A stretch of DNA of 64,000 nucleotides from Xanthostigma xanthostigma (taxonomy: Eukaryota; Arthropoda; Insecta; Raphidioptera; Raphidiidae): positions 24,204,465-24,268,464 of the forward strand of contig OY754468.1 in NCBI GenBank assembly GCA_963575645.1. The letters are read 5' to 3'. A program made the translations under genes and the position numbers. Below the pieces are notes generated by a model. The model had not been told where the DNA came from and made no database searches. It saw only the letters and a list, made by a program, of their open reading frames with translations. Position 1 is the first letter of the stretch, and each line of letters opens with the position of its first letter. This document shows positions 34,975 through 46,684 of this stretch, in pieces.

Positions 34975-35816
34975 CGGTACGTGCTTTGCTACGTATAAAG
35001 TGAAATAATAAAAAAAATTAATTGGAACATCAAATTCATTTATTCAAACAAAAAAATATTTTATTAATATGTGCGTATATGTGTGTATGGAAATATATAT
35101 GACTACATACGTCAATATATATAAAAATGTCATTAAATAATTCATTTTTAAATCGACGTGCTTCATCTGTTACAAAAGAATAAAACACCCGTAAGCACAC
35201 AATATGTTTTTTCTAATAAAGAAACACACATACATACATGTAATTCACTTCAACAGTTCAAAACTTACCGTTTGTGTAAATGCGTTTGACAATTTAATTC
35301 AAAAAAAGCCTGTAAACAATATGAGACACCGGCGGCTCGCTAAAAAACTGAGAAAAGTACACGCACACATATACATGGTACATTTGAACAATTCAAGACT
35401 CACCGTTTGTATGAATGCACTCAACAATATGTTTAAATATATAAACACAAAGCAATAATTATCGCTGACAATTTGCTTTAATCGAAGCACGTCCAAAATG
35501 AAATGACCGCATGAATGACAACATGCTTGTACTGTCAACACTGAAAAAAGTTTCAATTTGACAGCACAGTCCCCACCCGAAAAAAGTTTCAATTTGACAG
35601 CAAAATCCCCATTAACAAAATGATCCGCCATTTATTGAATTCATTTGTTACAAAAAATGTGATAAATGAAGAACCGCTCGACCGATTTTGTGCAAACTTC
35701 ACATAAACCATCTACTAAATAGTCCGAACAAAGCCTAAACATTTGGTTTGGATAGGTGAGCCCGTTCTTGAGTTATAAAATTACAACGAAAAGTGGCATT
35801 GATTTTTATAGATATA
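34975..35816 (+). mobile_element. RTE-like non-LTR 3' region or derivative
   Basis: Starts ACTAGCGGCGCGGTACGTGC. Ends with the typical CCGCTCGACCGATTTTGTGC, AACTTCACATAAACCAT, then GTGAGCCCGTTCTTGAGTTA and TATAGATATAGATT. The interior holds two related blocks with a TTAACCGTTTGTGTAAATGC-like sequence (35240-35330 and 35380-35450), so a local duplication has occurred. No RT domain. Confidence 0.5.
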
Positions 35817-36033
35817 GATTCTATTTTTAGGCGTGAAGTAAGTAGCTCAACTGTTATGGAAATGATACTGACGCACTCTCCGTAAAATGAAATTTCATTT
35901 TGTAATAATGACAGACTTTAATATCTCAACTTAAAGTTCTGCATTCGTACCGGGCAAAAGATGGAAGATAAAAATGGAAAGAAATAGGGACAAATCGGAA
36001 CCCTGCGTCATGTCTGAACAGATCATCAAAAAC

Positions 36034-36222
36034 CTAAACCTGCCTCCGCATGCAAAGACAATCTAGTGCCATAGTCTGAAGAATATTCGCTCCGGAACAA
36101 TTTTCAATCATTGTGTAGACAAGGTGCTGTGGTTTACACAGCCACAGAAATTCTACCTCATGGCACTGGGTTCTGGTGACAAATGACGGCGCGTTGCAAA
36201 TCAGTTTCTCGCGACACGCCAT
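36034..36222 (-). CDS. Cys-rich open frame, possible terminal exon with cystine-knot pattern
   Basis: A 62-codon minus frame, richer in GC (about half) than its surroundings. The Cys pattern is CNAPSFVTRTQC, then CKPQHLVYTMIENC, and near the C-terminus DCLCMRRQV before the stop. The order (a CNxxxxV segment, CKP..., then a terminal CxC) resembles the C-terminal cystine-knot (DAN/CTCK) fold of secreted factors, by eye only. An AAG (acceptor-like) precedes the first ATG at 36220-36222, so the true exon may begin there. No other exon of such a gene was found in the window. It could equally be a chance frame. Confidence 0.25.
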   Translation of the reverse strand: MACREKLICNAPSFVTRTQCHEVEFLWLCKPQHLVYTMIENCSGANILQTMALDCLCMRRQV

Positions 36223-36321
36223 CTTCCAAAACAGTCAAATAGTTACATGTACAGAACACAGGCCTGCCATGCTTGCAAAAATTAATACCCCACCAACGCT
36301 AAACATTGTACCATTGTACAT

Positions 36322-36355
<34 letters not shown>

Positions 36356-36356
36356 G
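36322..36356. repeat. (GATA)n microsatellite, the LINE 3' tail
   Basis: About eight GATA units. Read on the minus strand this is a TATC tail directly behind the retrotransposon 3' UTR, as expected for CR1-group elements that end in short tandem repeats rather than poly(A). Confidence 0.85.
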
Positions 36357-36415
36357 ATCTTTATTTTGTTGGTACAATTAATGTACATAAATAGCGTCAA
36401 CACAAAAACAATTAA

Positions 36416-38377
36416 TTATAAAAACTCGTTCAATCTGTAGTGAGCCTTACTTAATAAATATTTTTTTAAATTCTTCCTAAACTTTTGTTTAGAATTTGTT
36501 AGAGTTATTTCAGTAGGTATCTTATTGTGTATTCGTATCATAGCGTTGCGGACACCTTTATGAGCCACTGCTAATGTACAATTAGTAGTTTTTAAATTAT
36601 TCTTATTTCTTGTGGTATATTCATGTTTATTATGATTTTCATTAAACAAAGATGGATAGTTTTGTACAAAATTTGCACAATTTAGAATATAAAGATCTAC
36701 TAGTGTTAGTATGTTATACTGAATAAATAAATTTTTACAATGTTCTCTAGGTGCCACACCCGCTATGATACGAATACACTTTTTTTGGATTAAAAAAACT
36801 TTTTCTGCCCATACCGAATTGCCCCAAAAGATTATTCCATACTGGATAATAGATTGGAAATATGCATGATAGACATTAAGCAGAATGTCGGTACTAGTAT
36901 ATTTTTTTAAATAAGTAAGAACGAATTTAGCTTTATTTAACTTAGGCAAAATGTAGTCAATATGTTGTTTCCAGTCGAGATTATTGTCTATGTATAGACC
37001 GAGAAATTTAACTGAATCTTTAATATATGAGAATATGTCTAAGTTTAGTAATTGTGGGATGTTAAAGTAATTTCCAAGCTTAATTATTTCTGTTTTAGTG
37101 TCGTTTACTTTAAGGCTGTTATTTGCAAACCATTTGCTTAAATCTATCATGCATTTTTCCAATCTATTTTTTAAAAGCGCCTGATCTCTTCCCTCACATA
37201 TGACAGCAGTGTCATCAGCAAACAAGAAGATTTTATTGTTAGTAGCCAACGGAAGATCGTTTATAAATAATATGAAGAGCAGAGGTCCTAAGATACTACC
37301 TTGAGGTACCCCTCTCGTAATTAGTTGCCAGTCTGACATACTTTCATTAATACCGGAGCTAGTATTTATTTTAACTTTTACGCTTTGTTTTCTGTCTGTC
37401 ATATATGAAGAGAAGAGATCGAGCGCTTTTCCTCGTATACCGTACTTTTCTAACTTACAAAGTAAAAGATTTTTTTCGACGCAGTCGAATGCTTTAGATA
37501 AGTCTAGTAGGAGTAGCAAGCATGGAGTTTTTTTTTCCCAAGAATTTAATAGGCTGTCAATTATTTTAAAAATTGAGACATTAGTGGAGCTATTTTTAAT
37601 GAAACCGTGTTGCTGTCTTGTAATAATGTCATATTTGTTTACGAAATGTAACAAGCGTTCCTTTATTACAAGTTCAAAGATTTTTGAGAATACAGGTAAC
37701 AATGCCACTGGTCTATAATTAGACATATTTTGATTATCTCCTTTTTTGTATAAGGGTATAATAAGAGCTTTTTTTAAATTTTTGGGAAAAATTCCACTTT
37801 CTAAAGTCATATTTATGATTTTACTTAATGGTTCACATATTATGCTTGCACCCTGTTTTATTGCTACAGCCGGAATATCATCCCATCCAGTGGAATGTTT
37901 ATTTTTTAGAGACATGATTATATTGTACACCTCATTGCTGTCAGTGGGTCTGAAAAACAAACTATGTGACAAATTACTAATATTTTTTACATTCAAATTG
38001 GGCTTAGGAAGGTTTAAAGATTCGGATATGTTACAAAAAAAATTATTGAATTCTTCGGAAATCTCTTTAGGGTTTTTAGTAGTTTCAGTTTTACCTGTTT
38101 TTTTAATTTCAGTTACATATTTTTTCGATTTATTATTTTTACCTATTTTATTAATTAACTGCCAAGAAGTTTTTATTTTATTTTCGGACTCATTTATTTT
38201 ATTATTATAAAACATTTTTTTTTGTTTACAAACAAGTTTTTTTAGATTTAGGCACAATTCTCTATATTTAATTTCAAGTGGGTGCATATTTATGTTTTTA
38301 TTGATACTTTTAATATCTTTTAATTGTAAGAATAAACTTCTTTTTTGTTCAGACATTTTTACTAAATCAATATACAA
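36416..38377 (-). CDS. CR1-group non-LTR retrotransposon reverse transcriptase, 5'-truncated
   Basis: 653 uninterrupted codons encoding the linker and full reverse transcriptase. Motifs in order: NYRPVALLPVFSKIFE, QHGFIKNSST, LLDLSKAFDCV, GVPQGSILGPLLFILFINDLP, and the catalytic FADDTAVIC at about residue 387. Then come KTEIIKLG and FLGLYIDNNLDWKQHI. The C-terminal tail has the YTTRNK motif and ends in YRLNEFL. The N-terminal apurinic endonuclease domain expected in ORF2 is missing, and a stop lies just upstream of the first codon, so the copy is 5'-truncated and cannot transpose alone. The frame is undamaged, so the insertion is young. The 3' side ends in the GATA/TATC tail at 36322-36356. 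The plus frame 37746-38210 is a shadow. Confidence 0.92.
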   Translation of the reverse strand: MYIDLVKMSEQKRSLFLQLKDIKSINKNINMHPLEIKYRELCLNLKKLVCKQKKMFYNNKINESENKIKTSWQLINKIGKNNKSKKYVTEIKKTGKTETTKNPKEISEEFNNFFCNISESLNLPKPNLNVKNISNLSHSLFFRPTDSNEVYNIIMSLKNKHSTGWDDIPAVAIKQGASIICEPLSKIINMTLESGIFPKNLKKALIIPLYKKGDNQNMSNYRPVALLPVFSKIFELVIKERLLHFVNKYDIITRQQHGFIKNSSTNVSIFKIIDSLLNSWEKKTPCLLLLLDLSKAFDCVEKNLLLCKLEKYGIRGKALDLFSSYMTDRKQSVKVKINTSSGINESMSDWQLITRGVPQGSILGPLLFILFINDLPLATNNKIFLFADDTAVICEGRDQALLKNRLEKCMIDLSKWFANNSLKVNDTKTEIIKLGNYFNIPQLLNLDIFSYIKDSVKFLGLYIDNNLDWKQHIDYILPKLNKAKFVLTYLKKYTSTDILLNVYHAYFQSIIQYGIIFWGNSVWAEKVFLIQKKCIRIIAGVAPREHCKNLFIQYNILTLVDLYILNCANFVQNYPSLFNENHNKHEYTTRNKNNLKTTNCTLAVAHKGVRNAMIRIHNKIPTEITLTNSKQKFRKNLKKYLLSKAHYRLNEFL

Positions 38378-38731
38378 TAATGCACATATATCTTATTCAG
38401 CATACCAACCACTCGTTTGATACAAATAATTAAGAAAATAGAGCTGAAGAAAATACTTAAAACAGTATCTAGATAGTAGATACAAGAATACCAAATAATC
38501 AACATCCTAAGATACGAACAGTCCAAGTTTTCAAATATAAAAAAACATTATCGAGGGCCTGGTGAGCCCTACAGATGGGAGTCCAAGGGGTAACTACTTA
38601 TAAAAGGCCCTTTTTAAAACTTTCTTTCAATTTATTGAAAACATATTTTAAAAAAATATTTGTTTCTAGTAACGAAAAATGTTTAAATTAAAAATATAGA
38701 CATGAACAATTAAAAAAAAAGAGAAAGATGA
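38378..38731. other. Spacer downstream of KRR1
   Basis: Holds the KRR1 3' UTR in its right-hand part (AT-rich) and flank of the LINE insertion. No additional feature. Confidence 0.45.
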
Positions 38732-40234
<1,503 letters not shown>

Positions 40235-42232
40235 ATGGCCTCTAAATCAGCAATGGAAGATGATAACCTACTACAAAAGAATTTAGAAGATGATGTGGTT
40301 CAAGAAATCCTAAAAACTGGTACAGATTTGCGTCAGTATTCAAAACAAATAGAAAAAGAATTGAAAGAAGTTGAAAACAATTCGATTCATGACTATATTA
40401 AAGAATGTCAAAATATAGCAAGTTTACACAATCAAATATCGTCGTGTGACAACATTTTAGAACGTATGGAGAATATGTTGCTAGATTTTCAGAACGATCT
40501 CGGTAGTATAAGCACAGAAATTTTGTATTTGCAACGCAAGTCAGTGTCGATGAGTCAACAATTAGCAAATCGCCAGGCGGTTCGGGGACAGCTGAGTCAG
40601 TTTATCGATGACATAGCTGTAAGTGAATCTCTTATTTCTAATATACTAGAATGTCCTGTAACTGAAAAAGAGTTTTTGTCGAGTTTAACAGAGCTTAATC
40701 ATAAAATTAACTTTGTTAAGGAACAGAGTTTTAAAGAGACTAAAGCATGTCAGGACGTAAGAGATATTTTAGAAAAGTTAAAAATAAAGGCCATGTCAAA
40801 AATACGTGGTTATTTAATTGAGCAAGTATATAAATTCAGAAAACCGATGGGTAACTACCAGGTGCCTCAAAACGCAATGCTAAAATACAAATTCTTTTTT
40901 GAGTTCATACTTTCAAACGAACGCAATGTAGCACAAGAAATATGCAGCGAGTATATAGATACAATGAGTAAAATTTATTATTCGTACTTTAAATCATACT
41001 CTGGCCGTTTAATGAAACTTCAGTTCGAAGAAGCTGTTACTAAAGATGACTTGATGGGCATTGAAGATACGGCAGCTAGAGGCCTGTTCTATAAAACGTC
41101 ATTGAAACATAAAGGAACTGTGTTCACAATTGGAAATCGAGGAGATGTGTTAGCTCAGCAGCTAGAAGCTCCGATAATAGTACCGCATGCTCAGCAAAAG
41201 AATCGATATGCTTTCGAAGCGCTGTTCCGAAGCGAACAGTACGCGTTAGTAGACAATGCATGTCGAGAATATCTTTTTCTATGTGAATTTTTTATGGTGC
41301 GTGGCTCGCAGGCTCTTGACCTCTTTAACCAAATTATGTCAAAAACACTATCGTTATTGACAAAAAATCTGGAAAGTTTTGTAAGCGAATGCTACGATAC
41401 AATTGCACTGTTTCTGTGCGTGCATTTGATTTTACGTTATCAACTGATGTGTCATAAGAGATGCGTTCCCGCGTTGGATCGATATTGGGACTCTTTACAG
41501 GCTGCGATTTGGCCCAGGTTCGAGTATGTCTTCCGATTAAATATACAAAGCATAAGAGATTGTGATCCTACAAAGTTTCACAAAGAAATGGGTCCGCATT
41601 ATATTACGAGACGTTATGCCGAGTTCAGTGCGGCTATTGTTGGCATAAGTGAACATTTCCCGAACGAGCTAGTAAATCGTTTATTGGCAGAACTTCAAGA
41701 AGAAGTGGAGTGTTTCATTCTTCGAATGGCTGCAATTTTTCCACAACGCAAAGAACAGTTAATTTATCTAATCAATAATTACGATATGGTTCTAAGTGTC
41801 TTAACGGAAAGAACGAGAGATAATTCAAAAGAAGCCGAAGGATTTAGAGAACAACTATCGGCAAAAAGTACGGAATATGTAGAAGAAATTTTAAGTCCAC
41901 ATTTTGGTGGTATAATGCAGTATGTGAAAGAAGTAGAAGCTCTGATGGAGAAAGGGCAAAGCGATGAAATAAAGAGACGAGAGAAAAGAGCCCTGGAATT
42001 AGTTAACGCTTTTTCAGCTAATTGGAAAAAGTCTTTAGAAGTACTGAGTCGAGAAGTTTTAGTATCTTTTCCAAATTTGCTTACAGGGTCTAATTTATTA
42101 CAGTTGGCGTTGACACAACTTGTACAATATTATCATAGGTTTCACAAATTATTGACACCAAATGCAAGAACACAACTGACCAACATCCATCATATAATGG
42201 TGGAACTCAAAAAGTATAAAAATAATTATTGA
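40235..42232 (+). CDS. VPS52: VPS52, GARP/EARP tethering complex subunit
   Basis: 665-aa intronless gene. Vps52 is the core scaffold of GARP (endosome to trans-Golgi retrograde transport) and EARP (endosomal recycling), acting as a long tether with Vps51, 53 and 54 or 50. The N-terminal part (residues about 15-190) is predicted coiled coil, containing LRQYSKQIEKELKEVENNS, CQNIASLHNQISSCD and SISTEILYLQRKSVSMSQQL, the conserved Sac2/Vps52 signature. The middle contains LKYKFFFEFILSNE and YFKSYSGRLMKLQ; the C-terminal part carries MGPHYITRRYAEFSAAI. The length is close to the ~700 aa of animal orthologues. The first ATG (GAAATGGCC) has an acceptable context. An AATAAA begins 2 nt after the stop (42234-42239). 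Absence of introns could be lineage-specific intron loss; the frame is intact, so it reads as a functional gene. Confidence 0.96.
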   Translation: MASKSAMEDDNLLQKNLEDDVVQEILKTGTDLRQYSKQIEKELKEVENNSIHDYIKECQNIASLHNQISSCDNILERMENMLLDFQNDLGSISTEILYLQRKSVSMSQQLANRQAVRGQLSQFIDDIAVSESLISNILECPVTEKEFLSSLTELNHKINFVKEQSFKETKACQDVRDILEKLKIKAMSKIRGYLIEQVYKFRKPMGNYQVPQNAMLKYKFFFEFILSNERNVAQEICSEYIDTMSKIYYSYFKSYSGRLMKLQFEEAVTKDDLMGIEDTAARGLFYKTSLKHKGTVFTIGNRGDVLAQQLEAPIIVPHAQQKNRYAFEALFRSEQYALVDNACREYLFLCEFFMVRGSQALDLFNQIMSKTLSLLTKNLESFVSECYDTIALFLCVHLILRYQLMCHKRCVPALDRYWDSLQAAIWPRFEYVFRLNIQSIRDCDPTKFHKEMGPHYITRRYAEFSAAIVGISEHFPNELVNRLLAELQEEVECFILRMAAIFPQRKEQLIYLINNYDMVLSVLTERTRDNSKEAEGFREQLSAKSTEYVEEILSPHFGGIMQYVKEVEALMEKGQSDEIKRREKRALELVNAFSANWKKSLEVLSREVLVSFPNLLTGSNLLQLALTQLVQYYHRFHKLLTPNARTQLTNIHHIMVELKKYKNNY

Positions 42233-42233
42233 A

Positions 42234-42239
42234 AATAAA
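42234..42239 (+). terminator. Candidate polyadenylation signal for VPS52
   Basis: AATAAA, starting one base after the stop codon. This is unusually close and would give a very short 3' UTR. Other AATAAA-like words occur further downstream (near 42567), inside or beyond the next MITE. Confidence 0.4.
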
Positions 42240-42372
42240 CTAAACATAGTTACAGAATACAGAGTAATGTTGTGAATATAATACGTATATGCAATACTCT
42301 AATGAAAAAAAACAACATTAGGGATAATGTACATCTAACTTATGTAATTATGCACCATACTGCATTCTTATA

Positions 42373-42562
42373 GTGCTAACACACGGTCGAACTTGGTCCG
42401 GTCTGACAACGGACATGGTACGGCGGATCTTGCAACAGACGACCGAATCTGTTCCCATCGAACCGGGCGGACACGCAGACTACTGTACAGACGAACAGAT
42501 TTGGTACGGAGCGGACCAGATCCGCTGTCCGCTTCGAACCAAGTTCGACCGTCTGTTAGTAC
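42373..42562. mobile_element. GC-rich TA-flanked MITE in VPS52 3' flank
   Basis: GTGCTAACACACGGTCGAAC at the left and its near-complement ending GTCTGTTAGTAC at the right, with TA on both sides (42371-42372, 42563-42564). The arms are GC-rich against an AT-rich background. Inner GGACCAGATCC/GCGGATCTTG words also pair. Frames across it on both strands are shadows. Confidence 0.75.
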
Positions 42563-42578
42563 TATTAATAAACACAAA

Positions 42579-43590
42579 TCAGTCGCCTAGATTCAAAACC
42601 CGACAAGTCCACATAAATAAAAATTGAGATAATGACAAAAACCTTGTAGACACTTTACCTGAACTAAATAAGTAACGAAATATTTTTTAAATTGATTAAT
42701 ATTAGTATTGAAAAACATTAAAAGACATTCTGAAAAATCGGGGAGTTCCCGTAATCTTTAAAAATTGATTAGTAATATGGGCATGTCGGGTTTTGCACCT
42801 GAACTTGTTAATTTTTATAAAATAAAAACGCCAATTTATACTGGAAATATGTTTTATTTTTCATGAAACTCAATAGAAAACGTTTAAATACCAAATTCAA
42901 CTGATTCTGCTTCACAGTTATCTTCTTCTTTATTTTCATTTTCCATTTCGAGAATATTATGGAATGCATCTCTGAAAAATACCAATGCACTTTCATTTTC
43001 CCATTCATTTCCATAGTGTTTTTGTAAGAGTTTTGAAATGCTTTGTTTTTTATCTGTGTTAATAGCCACCCCAGTTTCCAACACCTTTGGGTTCATCTGA
43101 GAAATATTTTTTCCCCTTTTGCATAAGCTTTTAGGTTGACAAATGTCATTTTTATAAAATATTTCTCCTTTTACCAGTGGAGCACCTTTACGTTTAGTAA
43201 TTATTATTCGCGCGGGATTGTTATTATTTAACGTTTCCAAAGAATCCATTGTTACATAATGATTTCTTGCAATGTGTTCTTTTATTTTATTGTAACAGTT
43301 AAAAATAAAACACTCACTTGTTTATTCGTTGAAGAACTTTATTTAACTGACAGATATTAAAAGTCGAATTGAATCAGCTGATGAAATACCAAGCTCCCCA
43401 TTGGTACAATAAAAACGTCGGTTTTTGCATCTAAGATTGGATTTTAAACTGGAAATAAGGTTTAATGTGTCGGGATTTGCTTTATAATTTCTACATGGAC
43501 TTGTAGGTTTTTGAATTCTTAATTTTTTCGTGTATAAAACTCATTTTAACAAAAGTTGTGACTTGTCGGGTTTTGAATCTAGGCGACTGA
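42579..43590. repeat. Perfect 31-bp inverted repeats bracketing the 121-aa gene
   Basis: 42579-42609 (TCAGTCGCCTAGATTCAAAA onward) and 43560-43590 are exact reverse complements over 31 bp, 1012 bp apart end to end. A related word (GTCGGGTTTTGCACC) also occurs inside at about 42786, with another at 43471. No convincing flanking target duplication. It could be a DNA transposon that captured the gene, or an inverted local duplication. Confidence 0.7.
42884..43249 (-). CDS. Small protein of unknown function, 121 aa
   Basis: The complete frame starts in good context (ACAATGG) and ends at 42884. The protein is polar, with no membrane segment or signal peptide. The N-half is basic (ARIIITKRKGAPLVKGEIFY, KNDICQPKSLCKRGKN), the middle has ISKLLQKHYGNEWE, and the C-terminus is acidic (ENENKEEDNCEAESVE). 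I do not recognise the family. An AATAAA on the minus strand about 35 nt past the stop (near 42852) and a GTGAGT donor-like site upstream (near 43311) support a real transcription unit, possibly with a 5' UTR intron. It converges on VPS52 and lies inside the perfect 31-bp inverted repeats. Minus frame 42808-43014 is a shadow. Confidence 0.55.
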   Translation of the reverse strand: MDSLETLNNNNPARIIITKRKGAPLVKGEIFYKNDICQPKSLCKRGKNISQMNPKVLETGVAINTDKKQSISKLLQKHYGNEWENESALVFFRDAFHNILEMENENKEEDNCEAESVEFGI

Positions 43591-43933
43591 AATAATATCA
43601 TCAAATTAATATCATAATATTATGTAAAAAAATTATCATTTTGTGATGTATTATTTTTTATAGAGATCGCCTACATTGAAAATACCTAGACTTTTTTTAA
43701 ATGTTTCAAAGGCCTCGTTGAGTGTTGTTATTAACAATCTGTATTTCTTATTTATATAATTGCTAATTAGTCGATTTTGGTACTTGAAGGAACTACTTCA
43801 CTTGGCGCCACCGCTGAATTCGTGTAAATTGTTATTTAGAAAAGAATAAAACATATTGTTTAGATTCAAACGAGTTATTTTTTATTGTCACAAAATAGTC
43901 CTTACTAGAGTTGTCTAGGAATAGCGCTCTTAT
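43591..43933. other. Intergenic, no feature seen
   Basis: AT-rich spacer; nothing supported. Confidence 0.5.
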
Positions 43934-44195
43934 CAAGGGCGTAGATAAGGGGGGGGGGGTAATTACCCTCCCCAGAATCATAATAATACAAAAATAAATA
44001 AATAATAAAATACCCAGCTAAAAAATAAAATTTCTTGAAAAAAAATTATAAAATTAGTTTGGGAATTAATATTTTGCTTGACACCTTTCTTAGTGAGTAT
44101 TCTTGTGTGATATTAATAAAACTTAAAAAAAATATTGAATTTTGTTTTGCTTTACCCCCCCCCCCCCCACAGGAAAAAAAATATCTACGCCCTTG
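43934..44195. mobile_element. hAT MITE with perfect 8-bp target duplication
   Basis: Ends CAAGGGCGTAGATAAGGGGG and TATCTACGCCCTTG, with opposing G and C homopolymers. GCTCTTAT flanks both sides (43926-43933, 44196-44203) at 8 of 8. 262 bp, no transposase. Confidence 0.9.
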
Positions 44196-44237
44196 GCTCT
44201 TATGACTTATGAGTGAACTAGTTCGCAGCCAATTCGT

Positions 44238-44745
44238 TTTATTTATTTATTTATTTATTTAATTCCAAAAATGTGTGTTACGTACATTTATATTACAATT
44301 TTAGAGTTGGAATAAGCCTGCCCAACTTGGCTGAAGCCAGTGCTAGGGCAGGAGTATCTATGGTTTTAGGACATGTAGAAATTATACAAAAAAAAAAAAA
44401 TAAATAAAAGTATAAAACAAAGAAATATAAAAAAAAAGATTAAAAATAATAAAATATACAAATTATATGAGATTATATGAACTTATGAAATTATATGAGG
44501 ATATTACAAATAGCATTCGATTTATCATCACCTATTGCTCTAAGCCACTCAGAGACCTTTTTTTTAAATTTTTTAGTGTTGTTAATTGTCTTTATATCTG
44601 CAGGCAATTCGTTATACAACCTGGGGGCTAGGAACACCATATGTCTTTGTACAAAAGCTTTTGACATTTTAGGGACAATGTTGGGGTTATTGGCTTGAAT
44701 TCTGGTTGAGTAAGGATGTGGTGTTGGATTTAGGGTAGTGTGCTG
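44238..44745 (-). pseudogene. Non-LTR retrotransposon 3' remnant with (TAAA)n tail
   Basis: The minus frame from about 44739 to the stop at 44491-44493 reads HPYSTRIQANNPNIV, then AFVQRHMVFLAPRLYNELP and a KKFKKKVSEWL tail. This is the C-terminus of a CR1/Jockey-group ORF2: the YSTR motif, an LYNxLP motif, and a basic end. The (TTTA)n run at about 44240-44262 is the 3' tail. Upstream parts are lost. It abuts the SINE copy at 44755, whose tail may have been inserted at the truncation point. Confidence 0.75.
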
Positions 44746-44754
44746 ATGAATTAT

Positions 44755-45186
44755 CTAATAATAATGCGTTTAACGTCCATTTCTCGACTTTATGTCATAA
44801 CAGACTAACAGACGCCATTCACACCATAACTATTTTCCATCTATCACACTTCCCTTTATTTTCTACATTTTTAAACTTCCACTGAATTAATAGCAATGGG
44901 TGAATGAAGGGATTTTTGGACATTAGGATAAGGTAGCCAAATTTTGCGCATAAGAGTTTGACAGGTAATCGGCCATGGCCTTGAATAAGGAACCATCTCG
45001 ATATTTATCTGAAATTATTGAGGGAAATCATGGAAAACCTCAACAAGATGGCCGGTGCAGGAATTGCCGTTTCTCGACGAGAGGCAGCAGGAAAAAGTCC
45101 CAGCCACATTTGCCCCCGCCGGAATTCGAATACGATACCTCTCGAATGCGAGTCTAGTGCTCTTACCACTACGCCACCCTGCTCGG
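44755..45186 (-). mobile_element. tRNA-derived SINE, copy 2
   Basis: Same element as 10658-11106, inverted. On the minus strand it has CCGAGCAGGGTGGCGTAGTG (A box), GTATTCGAATTCC (decayed B box), CTCTCGTCGAGAAACGG, ATTCAAGGCCATGGCCGATT and TGTTATGACATAAAGTCGAG in the same order. It carries a ~10-bp tandem duplication (GTCTGTTA) near its 3' end. The small frames here are repeat shadows. Confidence 0.85.
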
Positions 45187-46264
45187 TATTATTCACAATA
45201 ATAATAATAATCAACCACCAAATTTATAAGCATTTATATTTCTTCTATACTTAATAAAATTCTAACATTGACTGACTGACAACGCACATGTCTAAGCCAA
45301 TGGGTTTAGATTTTAGAAGCATTGGAGTGCATTGTGCAAACTGCAAAGATATATTATTCTGTCTTTTTTAAGTGACTAATATTGGCTCTGATTGACTCAC
45401 GTCATCGATAATGACATAAACTTTTGATAGAGATATACTCCATGCTAATATGTACCTATATTATCGGAATAACCAAATTACTTCGAAAAAAGTGACGCAG
45501 ATTATATTTTCGATACGCTTTGTTGCGGCGTTGCCTTCGCTCTCCGCACATTGGGTAAATATGGCTTCATATAGTAATTATTATATATATGGTTTACCTT
45601 TCGTTCAAGATGGTTTCTACTATGCCGTCATCTATCAGTTAACGCATTTAAATAGCTGAAACTGCGTAAACACGTAACTTCCGCCGGAAAAAATATGAGT
45701 TAATCTCAAGTCTCGCCTAAAGAAGTTTTACTTCAAAAAACTCACACACATAAACACACATTTGTTTAAATTAATCTTATGTTATAAGATTTATAGTAGG
45801 TATCAAAAACAAAGTGTCTAGGTAGCTTTTATAAGATGCACATACCGCGTAGAACATGAAAGGAGGCTGATCTATGTACCTAGTACCTACGTTGAATATT
45901 ATGTCCCGACAAACGAAAATAATTTTTATTAATTCAGCCGCTAGTGCATGTTATGTACGTAGTTTGCAAACACGGGCAGACTGGTTTATTCAAGGCAACT
46001 GTGGGAAATCCACCTATTTCGAATCGCCGCTGTATCTACATTTTGAAACTGACCTGCAGGTTATAACACAAAATCTATTGAAGTAACATTATGCAATACG
46101 ATATAAATTCGAAGATATTCTTGTAAAAGGCTATCAGAATTTATTAAAATGTGTACGCGATCGGTTATTGTAATATAATTGTTTGATTTGAGAATTTTGT
46201 TAATCGTTTTACCTGATTTTTTAAATTTCCTACACAACCGGGTCGGAGTTACTTAGATGAGACT
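45187..46264. other. Intergenic with one dispersed-repeat block
   Basis: 45658-45735 carries CTGCGTAAACACGTAACTTC and then CCTAAAGAAGTTTTACTTC, as at 24241-24316. The 69- and 70-codon plus frames at 45450 and 45874 show no domain. Confidence 0.45.
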
Positions 46265-46430
46265 AGAAAACGTTCGTCTTCGTCATATAAAACGCGTTCG
46301 TGTTCGTCATATAAAGCGCGTTGTCTTCGTCATCTACAGCGCACTCGTCTTCGTCTTCGTCATCAAAAGAGCATTCGACTTCATCATCGTAAGCGCGTTC
46401 GAGTTCGTCATCTATGGCGCTACTATGTAA
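46265..46430. repeat. ~24-bp minisatellite with acidic frame on the minus strand
   Basis: About six degenerate units of the type CGCGTTCGTCTTCGTCATAT. On the minus strand one frame stays open through the array and reads AIDDELERAYDDEVECSFDD then EDEDECAVDDEDNALY, an Asp/Glu-rich stretch. There is no in-frame ATG at its start and no splice site I trust. Simple repeat, or the debris of an acidic N-terminal domain. Confidence 0.5.
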
Positions 46431-46472
46431 GTTTCACTATTTTACTTTTTCTTCGAACATGAAGCACCATAA

Positions 46473-46684
46473 GGCCTAGTTTATATGAGAGGCGTTCAAC
46501 GCGCGTTGGCCCAACGCGCGTTTACAACTTCTATACAATTGTATAGAACTGTTTATATGATAACGCGCGTTGGTGGCGCGTTGAACGCGCGTTATCATAT
46601 AAACACTCCTATACAATTGTATAGAAACTGTAAACGCGCGTTGGACTAACGCGCGTTGAACGCCTCTCATATAAACTAGGCCTA
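46473..46684. mobile_element. Near-perfect palindromic MITE rich in AACGCGCGTT
   Basis: The ends are AGGCCTAGTTTATATGAGAG and its complement; the two halves pair almost completely around a centre near 46578. The 10-mer AACGCGCGTT and its variants occur many times, and each half also contains the inner palindrome CTATACAATTGTATAG. The CpG-rich motif is striking in this AT-rich genome. Confidence 0.85.

Noticed and set aside
36322..36356. CRISPR-like or regulatory repeat
   Set aside because: A simple GATA microsatellite forming the tail of the retrotransposon; no spacers.
37746..38210. 154-codon plus frame as a gene
   Set aside because: It is antisense to the intact reverse transcriptase frame.
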